Origin: Molanna angustata
Taxonomy: Eukaryota; Arthropoda; Insecta; Trichoptera; Molannidae
DNA length: 64,000 nt
Assembly: GCA_963576475.1 (NCBI GenBank)
Contig: OY754982.1
Location: forward strand, 11,558,546-11,622,545
Direction of reading: 5' to 3'
Position 1 is the stretch's first letter, and each line of letters begins with the position of its first letter. Under the pieces are notes generated by a model, which worked only from the letters and a program-made list of their open reading frames with translations, was not told the origin of the DNA and did not search any database. This document shows, in pieces, positions 12,538-24,484 of the stretch. Position numbers and translations under genes: made by a program.

Positions 12538-12658
12538 CTAAAATAAACCAAAAAATTCTGAAATTCAGCATACATTTAGAAAATAATTTATCAAAATCGT
12601 AATAATTTGATAAGTAGTATAATTGTGATAAATATTTAGTAATAAATATTAGGTTTAC
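12538..12658 (-). other. Possible 5'-UTR intron of the transposase gene
   Basis: On the minus strand AACAG/GTAAACC at 12658 and TTTATTTTAG/AA at 12538 would make a 121-bp GT-AG intron ending two bases before the ATG. It would remove the extra upstream ATG and the AT-rich leader. This is inferred from splice-site shape only. Confidence 0.4.
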
Positions 12659-12968
12659 CTGTTATTTAAAAAAAATGTAAGAAACACTCAAACACTGTCT
12701 CAAATAAACACAAAATCAATGGGCAAAATATTCCATTAACACCCGCACACTCTGTGAAGACCAATACTAAACTGACATTATCGTATCTTGTATGTGACAA
12801 ACTTCATGTTGATGCTTAAAAAGTGTTGCAAGTACGATAACAATAATGAAGGGAGTTGCCACAATTAAAAATATACTGATGTGATTCGATTTTGCTGGAT
12901 AACAGCTAAAAATACAATTATTTTTGCATTTTTTTCCTTTGATTGTATTAATTTGGCCACCGTCTGTA

Positions 12969-13261
12969 GGTCTATAATTTTCAATGTCACTTTTATTTCC
13001 TTTTTTGAATATAGGAGTGACAATTGCTTTCTTCCATATAGTTGGAAAAGTCCCTTCTTTAAGAGAAAGATTAAAAAGAAAAGTGACAGGAAGAGTTAGT
13101 TTTTCAGCACAGTTATAATACCAACTTTGAGTATAGGCTGTATAGATGACACGAATTCTTATAACTCGCCATAACAACCAAGACAAAATTTCTTTTTTAT
13201 CAAGAGACACATTGTTTATCTTAGCTGATCTAATATTCGCAAAATTCTCCGTCAATACCAC
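12969..13261 (-). pseudogene. LINE reverse transcriptase, upstream part
   Basis: The minus strand reads NNVSLDKKEILSWLL, a garbled stretch, then NCAEKLTLPVTFLFNLSLKE and GTFPTIWKKAIVTPIFKKGN, then ENYRP, where the Tc1-like insert begins. These are the N-terminal RT blocks (fingers) of the same copy whose palm follows at 11214. Endonuclease and gag-like parts are absent, so the copy is 5' truncated or deleted. Confidence 0.8.
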
Positions 13262-13345
13262 ACACCTGTCCTAATATTCGTAACATTCTCCGTTAATACC
13301 CCCACAGCTGTCCTAAGATTCGTTTAATTCTCAATATCACATCTT
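13230..13345. repeat. 41-42 bp tandem repeat, about 2.8 units
   Basis: Units begin CTAATATTCG at 13230 and 13271 and CTAAGATTCG at 13313. Each has ATTCTC plus ACACCTGTC- or CAGCTGTC-like ends. The repeat overlaps the 5' edge of the LINE relic. Confidence 0.8.
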
Positions 13346-13459
13346 GAAGCTTTATCAATTGATCAATTTTGATTCTCTAAGAGGCCAAGAAGATCGTAAA
13401 AAAAGTACTAATGTTCGCTATAATTATGTTATATCGAACAATAAACCCATCTTCTTCTT

Positions 13460-13757
13460 GTCGTGTCGGTCAACACATGAGACTAAATGCCCATCCGGGC
13501 CCAGAAAGCCACAAAATCCTTTGCGTTGTCCTCTAGGTGGGCTCGTTCATTAAAAGTGTCCCAATCACACTGGCCAGGAGCCATTGGACATGCCAGGAGG
13601 TGCTCGCTGTCCTGCGTTTGTCCACAGTCGCACATCGCGTCTTCAGCCATTCCCCATCTTTGGAGGTTTTTCCTTGTACGACCGACCCCAGTCCTAATTC
13701 TGTTGAGGGTTTTCCACATTGGCCACGGTTGGTCATGTCCCGGGGGTAGTGCTTCAG
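13460..13757 (-). pseudogene. EN/RT LINE C-terminal fragment
   Basis: The minus strand encodes MWKTLNRIRTGVGRTRKNLQ and then CDCGQTQDSEHLLACP, ending in FVAFWARMGI and a stop at 13483. The same WKTLNRLR.GV and CDCG..Q...HLL.CP signature closes the full-length LINE protein at 53905-56934, so this is a 5'-truncated relative. The 3' tail is short and ends near AAGAAGAAG. The Cys/His cluster is a known C-terminal feature of several non-LTR families. Confidence 0.8.
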
Positions 13758-13842
13758 TTGGTGTATTAAAAATACCCATAATTAAGTATAATATGCACAT
13801 GGGTAGGTATGTATTATGGTACATTAATATTTTGAGATTCAA

Positions 13843-15286
13843 TATTTATTACACTTTATCCTACCAACCTCCCTTCATACCTACAACATTTGCCTACTAA
13901 AGTCAATTAGCATTAAGACCACACTGTGTGACCTTTATGTTCGGACTCTTATCAAACAAATCATTCAAATCTGTCTTATCGCCGTTCAAGTTTAGTGTTG
14001 TGATATTATGTGAGGTGAATATCAAGAGGCATATGGGATATTTATTTCTGAACCAGACCATGAGAAAGTTATGCAAATTATCCTCTCTTCTCCATATTCC
14101 TGTCACTGGGTAATACCAGCGACACACACAACTAATAAGCCAAAATGTTGTTTTTTGGTGATGTTTTGATATTTCCAAACGTCCCACCGAATTTTTACAT
14201 AGTGGCTTATAGTAGAGCACTTGTCTTTGCGATATAACCAACAATGGGTATTGAAGTATTGACATAAGTGCATGGTGGTTATGTCAAAATATGTAAAATG
14301 AGGATAACCCGATATAGATCGATGTAGGTAAATGCTAAACCGTAAATATAATATGTAGATACATCGAGACACAAAGCATAAAACACTACTGATGGCACCT
14401 ACTTCGAACTTACCAGGGAATCTGTAATCCAATATGACACTTCCTGGGAGGATACTAAATATACCAACCATCTTATACCTATTACCTCCACTCCGGTATG
14501 AACTTTCAACAATACACTATCGAGTTTCATCTAAAAGGTATAAAAAGTAGTGTACTCAGTATTTAGTAAAGCATAGTGAACTGGTAAACATCAAGAATTA
14601 CAAATGGTGAAATTTTCACCGGAGGTAATTTAATTTTAATTGATTAGCTCTTGGCTTCTGTAAGTACCTACTTGTGTTTTTGAGAAATATTTAAAGGCCT
14701 ATTATTTATTCATCAAACTCTCAGTGCCTATCGTGTAAATAGTTCATACAATAAGATTAAATTGAATGGCGTTCTGTCAAAAATATTTAAATCAATTAAA
14801 TCAATGAACTACAAATGGCACAAAATAATTAATATAACATACTTTTCGATTTAAAATGTCACAGTAAAAGAGCTTCTTAAAATGCATTCAGTTCGTATTA
14901 TAAAGCTAATTTTGAAACGTCTCTAAATTAATTATTTTTCATATCTAACTTGTAGTTTATTTTTGTAGGTATTAAACCTCTGGTTTCATCCTTTTGAAGC
15001 ATTTTTCTTATGATGTCCCGAGCACAAAAAGGGGTCAATGATCACAATAAATGAATATAACTAAATAATATATTCTATTCTAACTAATAAATCTTAGCAT
15101 ACATATTATAAATCCAATGGTGAAAATATATAAATGTATATAATGAACATCATCCATACTAATTTAACCAGCGTTAAACAAAAATCCCCTTTCTGTGGTT
15201 CACACAAATCCAAATAGACTATTATGAAACACAATGATAGATATTATTATGCGAGTCCAGAATAGCAGGAGGTCCATGAATTAAAA
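13843..15286. other. Spacer, nothing recognised
   Basis: AT-rich. Open frames of 60-120 codons exist on both strands around 13.9-14.5 kb, but they overlap one another and show no motif, so they are not called. Confidence 0.5.
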
Positions 15287-15550
15287 ATGTTCCCAGAGCG
15301 CCGCTGGGTCGGGTTAACCAAAACTAGCAAAGTAGACTCCGTTGAGATTAATTTAGGGTGGTTGGCTGAAGAAGTCGACGAAGAGAACGCAGTGTTAACT
15401 ATTTTATTCAGAAATTGGACTCACTTTGGTCCACCGACATACATACAATATCCAACTCCAAAAACACGCAAACCGAAAATATTCCAAGGTAAATCTAAGC
15501 CGAGTGAAATATTAAATCTACCCAGAGTCGTAGTTTTAAGTCGTACTTAG
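15287..15550 (+). CDS. Unidentified 87-codon ORF, possibly an exon
   Basis: The frame starts MFPERRWVGLTKTS, is GC-richer than its surroundings, and ends with a stop at 15548-15550. I do not recognise the protein: it has no signal peptide, membrane span or known motif. A possible 3' splice site (TGCGAGTCCAG/AATAG) lies just upstream at about 15262. A possible 5' splice site (TTCCAAG/GTAAAT) lies inside at about 15490, so if real it might be an internal exon. It could equally be transposon debris or chance. Confidence 0.2.
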   Translation: MFPERRWVGLTKTSKVDSVEINLGWLAEEVDEENAVLTILFRNWTHFGPPTYIQYPTPKTRKPKIFQGKSKPSEILNLPRVVVLSRT

Positions 15551-16389
15551 GTAACTGAATTATCATGATGTATATATAGTTTATCCAAATGAGAAAGTAA
15601 CTCGGTAGATAACATGTCCTTGACAAGTTCTACAAATAAGTGTACTTCTTTCTTTGTTTATTTAATATTGTAAATATGCATTTATTTATCATCAACCAAA
15701 CTATTAACACATGTTTTAGTTTGACCCATGTTTTAATCAGCAAACTTGCTTGATTCTAGGAATTTATACGCAAAGGACAAGTAGGAACATTCCTATGTAT
15801 GTTTTACTTTTATTTGAATTTTTTAAACAATTGTAAGTGTTTTGCTTATGAATTAGTAAAACAGATCATATATCAATCAAAAAAAAGGTTATATATTTTA
15901 ATAATTGGTATTCTGAACATGTCACTATTTGAAAAATTATACTCTAAACAGTCTAAACAAACACTGAATATCGCGCATAGTGACCTAATCACGAAAATCT
16001 TGAAACAAATAAATACGTATTTAAAGAAATATATTTCGTTCTTAACATCGAAATTGTATATAGAGTTGATTGTCTATTAGTAAAATATATTTTATAGTTA
16101 CTAATTACGGTATTAATTAATTTTTTTTTAACTAAAGCTATTTTTGAACAGTTTTTCGATATGCCTAATCAAGCAAATACTTAGTCAAGGAACTCATAAT
16201 TCTATTCAAAACAAACAAGTCTTAAAGTTGAGTCTATTTTTATCCGTTCATTGATACGATTAAGTCACTACAGTCATCGCAATGCTAATTGGTGTTGCAA
16301 AATAGCCATTTCGCAACACCACAGAATAAAAAAACAAGTTGTTTGTATCAGGAGATAATGAAACGGTATAGAAGAATTATGGGCATCCT
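15551..16389. other. Spacer
   Basis: AT-rich. A 93-codon open frame at 15799-16080 is lysine/isoleucine-rich, as expected from base composition, and is not supported. Confidence 0.5.
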
Positions 16390-16820
16390 GTGAAACTTGT
16401 TCCGGCCGACACGTCACGGGCTACTTTTTGTTCTGGTCTCGTTGGAAGTGGAGTCGGGGTACCGCATAGATTCCCTACATCCGGCTGGTGGGTTACCAAA
16501 CCTGATACCCTGTTAAACAGAGACAGGAAACCATAACAATATGGACAAATTTCGATTGGTAGCGATGGTCTTTTTTTTTCTTGCGACGACGAGATGACTT
16601 CCCGTATATCGGGGCGAGTTTATGGCACATTTATGGACTAGTACAACAGCATCACTTAATATTCATAGCGCGCAAATATTTGATTTACTTTCGTACGTTG
16701 ATTGCGAAGGGTTTTGGATGGCGCCCGACAGAGTCGAGCATCAGAGCCGTATCTGTCGTTTGCGCGATCATGACGTCTTCGAAATTAGTATTTTTGTTCC
16801 ATATTTTGAAATGCAATGAA
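16390..16820 (+). other. GC-richer island, unassigned
   Basis: This block, including GACACGTCACGGGC and GTCGGGGTACCGC, differs in composition from its AT-rich neighbours. Two overlapping frames (16581-16844 and 16622-16819) are open, but neither encodes anything I recognise. It may be an internal piece of an unknown transposon or a relic exon. Confidence 0.3.
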
Positions 16821-18057
16821 ACGACCAGTACCAGTTTTATATAAGTAGGACCAATTTATAGAAATTGTATGCCCAGTATTACTAACAGTTGGAAATCAAT
16901 TATTTTAAAACTTTTAACTCTGATTTAGGAGAGTTATCGCTAAAATTTCAGAAGAAATGAAATTTTGTTTTCTTATTACGTCATCAAATTGAAATGAACA
17001 CAAAGCAATAATATTTCCCTATCGACAAGATCAATTAAGGCGGATCCACGGGATTTAATAATATACACTAATAGGCTAGTAGTATAGCCCTTTCCCACCA
17101 ACCCATACAACTCATAAGATCAAATATTAATGAATGAATTAAGTTATATTTCGCAAAGTAATTTCAAAAACAATACGAGTAGAAGGTTGTATATCTTATC
17201 GACAATAATTTGTTGAAAATATATCGTATTATGTGGCATTTAGTATAGAATTTATTGTATAAATTGAGAACTTTCGTTTATTAGGAAGATTCAAGTATAT
17301 AATATCCTACTTAACAAATAACGCAACAGAACACGAAGGTCCAACGTACAAGTAGTATGTACATAAAAACCACATACGCATTGAATAATTTAGCGAGTGG
17401 TTAGGGACCCAAAAGTACAATCTCCATTGTGCTTTTAATAAAAGCGTCCGAGTGATTGTACAAAGGATATCTTAAGGAGGCCAATTTCTGAGGTTTATTT
17501 CACAAAAACCATAAATAATAAAGACGAGAGGTCCCAACGATGACGCGGCCCAATCCCTGCCAACAAATAAAAATAAATATCACTCACAAATATATAAATA
17601 TCATCCACCGACATTGGTTTGTGGCAAGATATTTGTGCTTACTTGAAACAATATTTTTAAATACCTACAAAGGCGTAGAGCTCTGTGCAAACTAAATACA
17701 ATTAAGTAGTTAATACAATAATTGATTGGTCTGTCGCTAATAAAGATACCTGCTAAGTTTAAGTGCGGATGCAAGTGACTAATTAAAGTACTTTATTCTA
17801 TTTTATTTTTTTCTTATTCATTCACAATTTTTTTCTAGCAATTGTTGAATATACTTATTAAGTTCAGCTTATTAAAAAAAACATTAAAAGGTTGAAAACT
17901 TTATTCATGTTTTTACCCATTGTTAGTTCTGTAAATCTATAAAAAATAATAAATAATCAGACGCTTGTGATTACGTGAATATTACCATCCGATTAAAACT
18001 AAATTAAATTTTTATTAACAGGATAGGATTAAACATTAAGATGTAATCTATATATGT
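16821..18057. other. Spacer
   Basis: No gene or repeat recognised. Confidence 0.5.
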
Positions 18058-18251
18058 CATACAATTGTTCAAATGAATACCTCGGCACAGGACTTCATAG
18101 TGAGGTGTTTATCGTACCCTAGCAATTACATACTTATCAATAATACACATACACACACTTATATGTACACATATACTTAACTTCTAGCTCTAGTATGTAA
18201 TTGAATTTGTAACTTCCTCTTTATATTTTTAAAAAAATAAATAAATAAATC
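18058..18251 (+). mobile_element. Probable retroposon 3' tail
   Basis: Ends in AAAAAAATAAATAAATAAAT (18230-18250), with an ACACATACACACAC-type stretch before it. The A-rich tetranucleotide tail suggests a 5'-truncated LINE end. No coding part is seen. Confidence 0.4.
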
Positions 18252-18411
18252 TTAATTCAACCTGTTACTTGTGAAATTCTTTGTCGTCAAAGTGTCCGTG
18301 CTTCAATTGAGCAAATAATTTATTAGTTATATCCGATATTTATGGAAAGATTATATTAACTAGGTACTTTTAAAAAGTAATTAGGTAATATCGTTCAAAA
18401 ATCCGACATCA

Positions 18412-18505
18412 AAATGAATGTGTGTTAAGATAGAAAAAATGTAGCGTTCGGTTCTCTCTGCCTACCCCATGAGGGACATGGCGTGATGGTACGTATGTAG
18501 TGATA
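18412..18505 (+). mobile_element. LINE 3' end, YPVRDMA family, copy 1
   Basis: GTTAAGATAGAAAAAATGTA then GCGTTCGGTTCTCTCTGCCT and CCCCATGAGGGACATGGCGT encode the last codons (WRSVLSAYPMRDMA) of a LINE C-terminus and its GGTACGTATGTA tail. The same block is at 25741-26090 (longest copy), 43625-43722 and, in reverse, 46530-46660. Confidence 0.75.
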
Positions 18506-19605
18506 ATATTATATTTCATGAAATTCGCCTATACAATAATACCTCACTAACATAATTTTAATTTACTATTATTCATACATTGAGACACGTGAAGTATAAA
18601 TCATAATAATGAGTTTCTAGTGGTCGATGCTTCCCCCCACTACCCTTCCTACCTCTCTCCTTTCCCATCCTGTTTTCATAATTGTTAATAAATGTGTATG
18701 TAATATATTTTAAAATACTATATTTGACAATATAAAATTATCTCTGTATATTAGCATAAATCTTTATTGTATTGCTGTTGTATTTATTCTATAAAATTAA
18801 ATTAAATAAAAAATACTTGTTATACAAATTGCAGACGTCTTATGAAATCGAAGAGTTCGATAATTTTGCCCATGAGTTCTATATTCATCAGAACTCGATG
18901 AATATGATGAATGAATCATCTCTGTAGCACTCCCTTGCTATTAAAAAAGAAATCATTTAAATCTGATAACATGGTAAATAATTACTGTGGCTGAAGTGGA
19001 AATTAATGATTGATTTTCTCATGGATTCCAAGATCAGATCTTGACCACATTGAAATGGGATCAATTGGAAGACACCCGCTTACAAATGTTAAAAGAATCA
19101 CAGAAAACGGGCAAAGCAGTAAAAAGAAATTCGTGAACATACAGAAAAAATACTTCAGAGGTTATCGAATTGATAACCTCACCGTCTTTGGAAGTCGGTT
19201 AAAAACGTAAGGTTCTAGAATCAAGTACGTAGTAACTGACGCAGGTTAGTAAATTTATTCAAATTATATCATTTTAATATAGTCACAGTAAGTAAGTAAC
19301 ACTTGGTATGTGTAATAATATCATTTCTGAAGATGACTGGATTACTTCTATATCTTCAACTAAAGTGTTAGCACATACTTCGTTTTACACTCACGGTGAG
19401 ATATTATATTATGAATTGATAAACTTACTCGTATTAGAAAAATACACAGCAAAGTGAACAAGTACATATTTAAAATAAGTTTTAGGAAAAAGCTCGAAGA
19501 AATCAAACAAGAGATAGGGACCGACCAATGAAAGAATGGCACGCACATGTAAAGAATGCCCCAAAAAGGTCTTAAATAACAGATAATTATATTAAGCGAT
19601 GTACC
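18506..19605. other. Spacer
   Basis: Contains short AATGATGAATGAAT-like runs near 18900. A 66-codon ORF at 19010 is not recognised. Nothing else is supported. Confidence 0.5.
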
Positions 19606-20285
19606 TTAAGGGGGGAACTGCTGCCAACGTACCTATTTTTCAATTTGATATACCATCATTATTTCTTATCAAATCGTTTTGAAAAAAAATATTTAGTTAG
19701 TTTGGGTATTAATAAATAAAAATATACCTACATTAACATTTTGATAATGTTCTGTATAAATTCTTGTAGAAAAATAATGGCATACTCCGAATTTCAACGT
19801 TTATCTTATATTTTTAATAAACTGTAAGGCGTAGTTCAATATATATTTTTTTAAATTAAAGAATACAAAAATATCTAGAAAAATATGATGTGACGTTGCA
19901 TTAATGCTTCAGGTTTAGTAAATAAACCTAAAAAATATTTATTTTCCCTTCAGCCCCATTGCGAAATAAAAGTTTTTTTGGTTTATTTACTAAACCTGCA
20001 ACGTCACATTTTTTCAGATATTTTGTTCTTCTTTAATTTATAAAAAAATATATTGCTCTATACCTTATAGTTTTTTAGAAATTTAAGATAAATGTCAAAA
20101 ATCGGGGTATGCTTATTATTTTCCTACAAGAATATACCTATACAGAACATAATTAAAAATTTATATTTTTCTTTATTAATAACCAAACTAACTAGGTTAT
20201 TTTTTTTTCAAAATGATTCATTTTGTAGTAATGATGCAAATTCAAATTGAAAAAATAGGTATGTTGGCAGCAGTCGCCCTATTAA
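19606..20285. mobile_element. Palindromic MITE, TTAA target duplication, copy 2 (inverted)
   Basis: The body is 19610-20281 (672 bp) between TTAA at 19606-19609 and 20282-20285. The ends are AACTGCTGCCAACGTACC and, reverse-complemented, GACTGCTGCCAACATACC. Its left arm (with GTAGAAAAATAATGGCATAC) matches the right arm of copy 1. Its right arm (with GTAGGAAAATAATAAGCATA on the minus strand) matches the left arm of copy 1, so the two copies lie in opposite orientation. No ORF is present. Confidence 0.88.
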
Positions 20286-21699
20286 AAATTAAAATGACGG
20301 ACGTTTGTCAATAATGACATTGCGTGAAAGTGAAGACGCCATACACAAAAACATTACGACGTAAAAAGTATGACGTCAACGACATAAAAAACGCTTATTT
20401 TTTACAACTTAACATAATTCACTACTCTTTAACTTTATACACTGAGAATCTCTAACATAGCTTGGTGTCATTCAGCATTCAATTTTATGAGTTCAAATAA
20501 CAGAGAGGTCATTGTATATTTTTCTGTTTATGTTTAATTATTTCTGTTAATTCTTTTTCATTAATTAACGTTGTAACCTAAGACCAAATGGGAAAAGGAC
20601 TGTCTCAGAACAGACTCATCTAGTGAAGCAGTAAATTTCTAAATAGTAACAATTGTTTATTATAAGTCTTTTTTAATATAGTTTTACTTTTTTGCTATTG
20701 TAATATGTAAAAGTAATGCAAAATAATTCAATGGAAATGATTCATTTTCATGGAATGAAATAAATCAATTCATTTTATTTAAATTCACATATCTGTCTGT
20801 AGTTGAATTTCGGAATCGACTTAAACATAGTAAAAAACATCGTGATTAGAAAAAAGATTAGCAAAATAATATCAATAAATAATATAACAAAACAAAACAA
20901 CAATAACCAAGATATAAAGATCATATTATACAACCTTAAATAAAAAAATAAAAAAACAACTTGTAATTGCATATTATGCTACATAACATGAAAAGAAATA
21001 ATTCTTTGCTCTGAATCTTTCAGAATTGATGTGCTCCCGATGACAATGCATGTCAAAACTATTTTCAGCATGATTCGCGTGATACTTCGATAGAATTGAA
21101 CAATTTAATACCAAGTAAACAATAATGCATTAACCCACGAGATTTTTTATGAATTTGTTTTTACGCGAAGAAAACTTTGAAAAGGATGTCCTCATTTTTT
21201 TATTTCTTTATTTAAAATCGCTATCTCTTCGCTGTTATATAGTAGCGGAGAATAAAACGAATAATACGGTTATAGAATAAAACTGTAATATAAATCTATT
21301 AGACGTGTGTATATTTACAAAGACCCAGAGATTTATATTAGGTATATTGTTTTACAATATTCACACAAAAGTAATGTTTTGTGGGTATTTAATTTAACCT
21401 GTATTTAAACAAATTATTAATGTAGCAATATCCTACGGAGATAGGAAGATAACAAATTGCTTCTTCTTATATCTGATGCTGATAGTAGCTTGTTTATATA
21501 TATATACATAACCGTATCTCACCCGTCGACGTGACGGTGAAAAAACGTTTTTATTGCATCAATAGCTATTGTACTTAATTTAAAATTCATAAAAATGTAC
21601 AAAAAATGTTTTTTTTAGACCATGACAACATTCTGAGTTTGAATTCGACCAGTAGCCATGTTTCAAATTGTAAAGAAAGTTTTAACTATCGACGAAGTT
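20286..21699. other. Spacer
   Basis: AT-rich; no supported gene. The minus-strand ORF at 20775-20972 is hydrophobic (Phe/Leu/Ile runs), as expected from AT-rich sequence. Confidence 0.5.
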
Positions 21700-21862
21700 T
21701 TTATTTGGTAGAATTCCATGTTATAAGTTATATCTATAATTAAAAATATAATTATAAGCTAGTTAATGCCCTAACAAGGCGAAATAGGCCTATCGCGCAG
21801 AATAAAAAATTAATGTAGAATCAAAAAGTCTACTTTTAATTATAGATATAACGTAAAGAAAG
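21700..21862 (+). repeat. Dispersed repeat with GCCCTAACAAGGCGAAATAG, copy 1
   Basis: TTATATCTATAATTAAAA at 21728-21745 has its exact inverse at 21834-21851. Between them lies GCCCTAACAAGGCGAAATAG, also present at 36849-36890 in a similar setting, with a GAATTCCA motif upstream and TGTAGAATCAAAAA downstream in both. It appears to be the end of a mobile element of unknown class. Confidence 0.55.
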
Positions 21863-22380
21863 TTGTTAGAAACGCTTAAGATTATTTCCAATTAGTGTAC
21901 CAATCAATGATTAGTGGATAATAAGCTATTTTCATATATTTTTTATTGCTGTAAACAACAAATAATAACATGAAGAATATCAGTGAAAGTAAAAATGAAA
22001 TCCTTCCTCTCAAAAAAAAGAAAAAATATTAAAAATTGATTGTTTGATACACTTGCAAAAACGCTACGATTTACGTCATAATGATGTGAGAAACAATTAA
22101 TAACCATAGAATAGTACCAAATTATGACGTCATTATTCGGGATAGACACGAACTTTTTTCACGTGTAATATATTTTGACATTTTCACTATGAAAAATACT
22201 GATTAAAACATTTTCTTAAACATTGATATTGATTCCAACCCATTTCTATTTTTGTCGATTTATTTAAATTTTTTGTTAGATTTAACTTTTTGATCGTCAG
22301 TTCTTGATGGAATTCCATTTTTAATTAAATGGAATTATATTTTTGTTTATTTTATTTACATTTTGGAAACAAAAAGAGTA
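21863..22380. other. Spacer
   Basis: No gene recognised. GGAATTCCATTTTTAATTAA and ATGGAATT near 22309-22335 form a small palindrome. Confidence 0.5.
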
Positions 22381-22795
22381 TACAGGTCCAATCTCAGAAT
22401 AACGAAGATCACGGGACCACAAAAAATGTTTCGTTATACTGAATATTCGCTAAAATGAATGAGAGTTTTTTGTCCATTTTCACACATTAAAAAATGTTTT
22501 AGGAAAACCAAAGATGCCTTCTGATAAAAACAAAAACTTGCACCTGGAAACCATATGTTACATATGCATATCTTACAGAAACACTTACTCCACCGCCTAG
22601 TGTCTAAAACAGACTGGGTTCGCATAAAATTGTAACATCGTTGTAGAAAAAAAATCATTATTCTGAGATTGGTCTCGCTACAATGAATTTTGGTTCAGTA
22701 CATTTTGTATGAAAGTTTATCGGAGACAAATTACATGTTCGTTTTACTGAAAATTTTGTTACTTCAGAATTCGTTATACAGAGATTTGACCTTTA
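22381..22795. mobile_element. pogo/Tigger-like MITE relic
   Basis: The inverted ends are imperfect: CAGGTCCAATCTCAGAATAA on the left versus AAAGGTCAAATCTCTGTATA on the right in reverse complement, both followed by ACGAA. TA lies outside each end (22381-22382 and 22794-22795). Ends of the CAG..TATAACGAA type with TA duplications are known for insect pogo/Tigger-like elements. No transposase is left. The body is 411 bp and decayed. Confidence 0.6.
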
Positions 22796-23763
22796 CGGAG
22801 TTTATAGTAAGAACAATAAAATCATAATAACTATGCTAGTAATATATTTCCACATGAAGTTATTCACATAAGTGGAGTAAAAATTTACAATGAAGTTAGT
22901 AGGTATAAGAAGAAATGTATACAAGATGATGTAAGAGATAGTTGGAAATAGAAAGTGCAGATGGAGAGGGATAAGTGTTATTTTAAAAAATGCGCTATGC
23001 TTTCAATCGAAAGTATTAAGTTCTCATTGAAGGAGTGTGCATTTTTTTTCAATTCATTATTTGCTAAATAATTAAGTCTCAGCACAATTCGATTGCGTAT
23101 TTGGTTTTATATCCACAAAACAAATTAAAAAAAGCATCAATCTTTCTGTGTTATAAATCTTTCATCTAAGTTGTACAATGAATAATTTTCAAGTAACAAA
23201 CATAATTTTAACATGCCTACATTCTCTTACAATTATACAATTTACCATGTTAATTGTTTTTAAGCTACGCCAGAATGAACATTACATTACGTAACTTTAA
23301 ATAACACAGTCGGTGGCTTCTTTATTATTGCGTAATTGTATACAATCAAAACATTTATACCTACATGTTAAAAAATAATAGATTTGTGGTAGATTAACAA
23401 AATTTTAATTGAATTAAAACACCCCAACGAGATAACGCAAAAAAGAATTCTTTTTTTGAAATAATAATATTCTAATCCTTCACTCGAGGGCACGGATTTT
23501 AAATCAAGTGTAACGGTGACCTAGATTAAAATGACCGATAATTTGAGGTATGACGATCAATAAATTTGAATACCAAATTTGTAATTTTTTTTATAATACA
23601 TTGAGTAATTGATATAATGGAAGAAATATTTTGGTTTTTATACATTTTCCTGATTTGTAAATTATCATCTTAATAAACAGCGAATTTCACCATCTTGTTA
23701 TGTATTATATCGAATTATTGTAGAATCTAAACGAAAATTCAAAAGCGGAACCGATCGCAACCA
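22796..23763. other. Spacer
   Basis: Nothing recognised. Confidence 0.5.
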
Positions 23764-23934
23764 GGGGGGCAAGTCTGGTTCGACCGGCGAAATCAAAACC
23801 CTAGCGATTACGCATATCATGGATATAATTATCCTATGGAGTTTTATGACATCTAAAGATATTGTAGAACTCCATATAATAATTATATCCATGATAAGGG
23901 TTTTCATTTCGACGGTCAACCAGACTTGCCCCCC
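23764..23934. mobile_element. MITE with GGGGGGCAAGTC inverted ends, copy 2
   Basis: Begins GGGGGGCAAGTCTGG and ends CCAGACTTGCCCCCC, a perfect 15-bp inverted end. CCGGCGAAATCAAAACCC and its inverse continue inward. It shares the internal GATATCATGGATATAATTAT-like core with copy 1 at 4620-4803. No ORF is present; the superfamily is unknown. Confidence 0.88.
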
Positions 23935-24484
23935 TGATAAAAAATTATATTTTTAAATCAAGGGATCTTAGATGCACTTATAAAATAAGACGGTCGTCTC
24001 GTGTGATATTGTAAAAAATCACAAATAAATAATTAGGTAAGTATCTAATTGATAAACTATGATAGTGAAATCGTAATACATTTCTTATTGAATATATTCT
24101 GAAAGATGAGAACTTGGACATTATTCTATTCTGTTCCACGTAAATAGTTACAACCAATTCGTGTGAGTATACTCGATTTCACTAGGTGGAATTCACATAT
24201 TCGGATCTGTTGCACAAAGGACCCATTAACACAGTAATATGCCTACTTTGTATGAATTCACTCATGATATACAGGAACAGAACATAAATAGTCATTAAAG
24301 AGACACCGCAGAGTTCATTACACTGTTGCAAAAATAAATAAACCGCTAGGTTTTTTCTTCATTTTGTGTTTATCATAGTCAATGTTTATCAAGAGAGACA
24401 ATAGGAAGTTATATTTTCTTCTGTAATGAGGAAGTCACCAATAGTGCGCGTGGAATATTCTAGGTACATAATTGTTATCTAAAG
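23935..24484. other. Spacer
   Basis: Nothing recognised. Confidence 0.5.

Larger units (their letters stand above)
11215..12968 (-). mobile_element. Complete Tc1-like transposon nested in a LINE
   Basis: The body is 11217-12966 (1,750 bp). The left end, CAGACGGTGGCCAAATTAAT then ACAATCAAA, is matched by its exact reverse complement at the right end (29 bp), and TA flanks both sides (11215-11216 and 12967-12968). Removing the element and one TA rejoins the LINE codons for NYRPISKLP in frame, which independently proves the boundaries. It contains a single transposase gene on the minus strand. Length, TA duplication and the DD34E enzyme all fit the Tc1 branch of Tc1/mariner. Confidence 0.97.

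Noticed and set aside
13487..13900. 137-codon plus-strand ORF
   Set aside because: Antisense to the clear LINE C-terminal fragment on the minus strand.
14103..14471. 122-codon minus-strand ORF
   Set aside because: No motif, overlaps other random frames, AT-driven composition.
22434..22658. 74-codon minus-strand ORF inside the pogo/Tigger-like relic
   Set aside because: It does not resemble a CENP-B-type transposase; probably chance.
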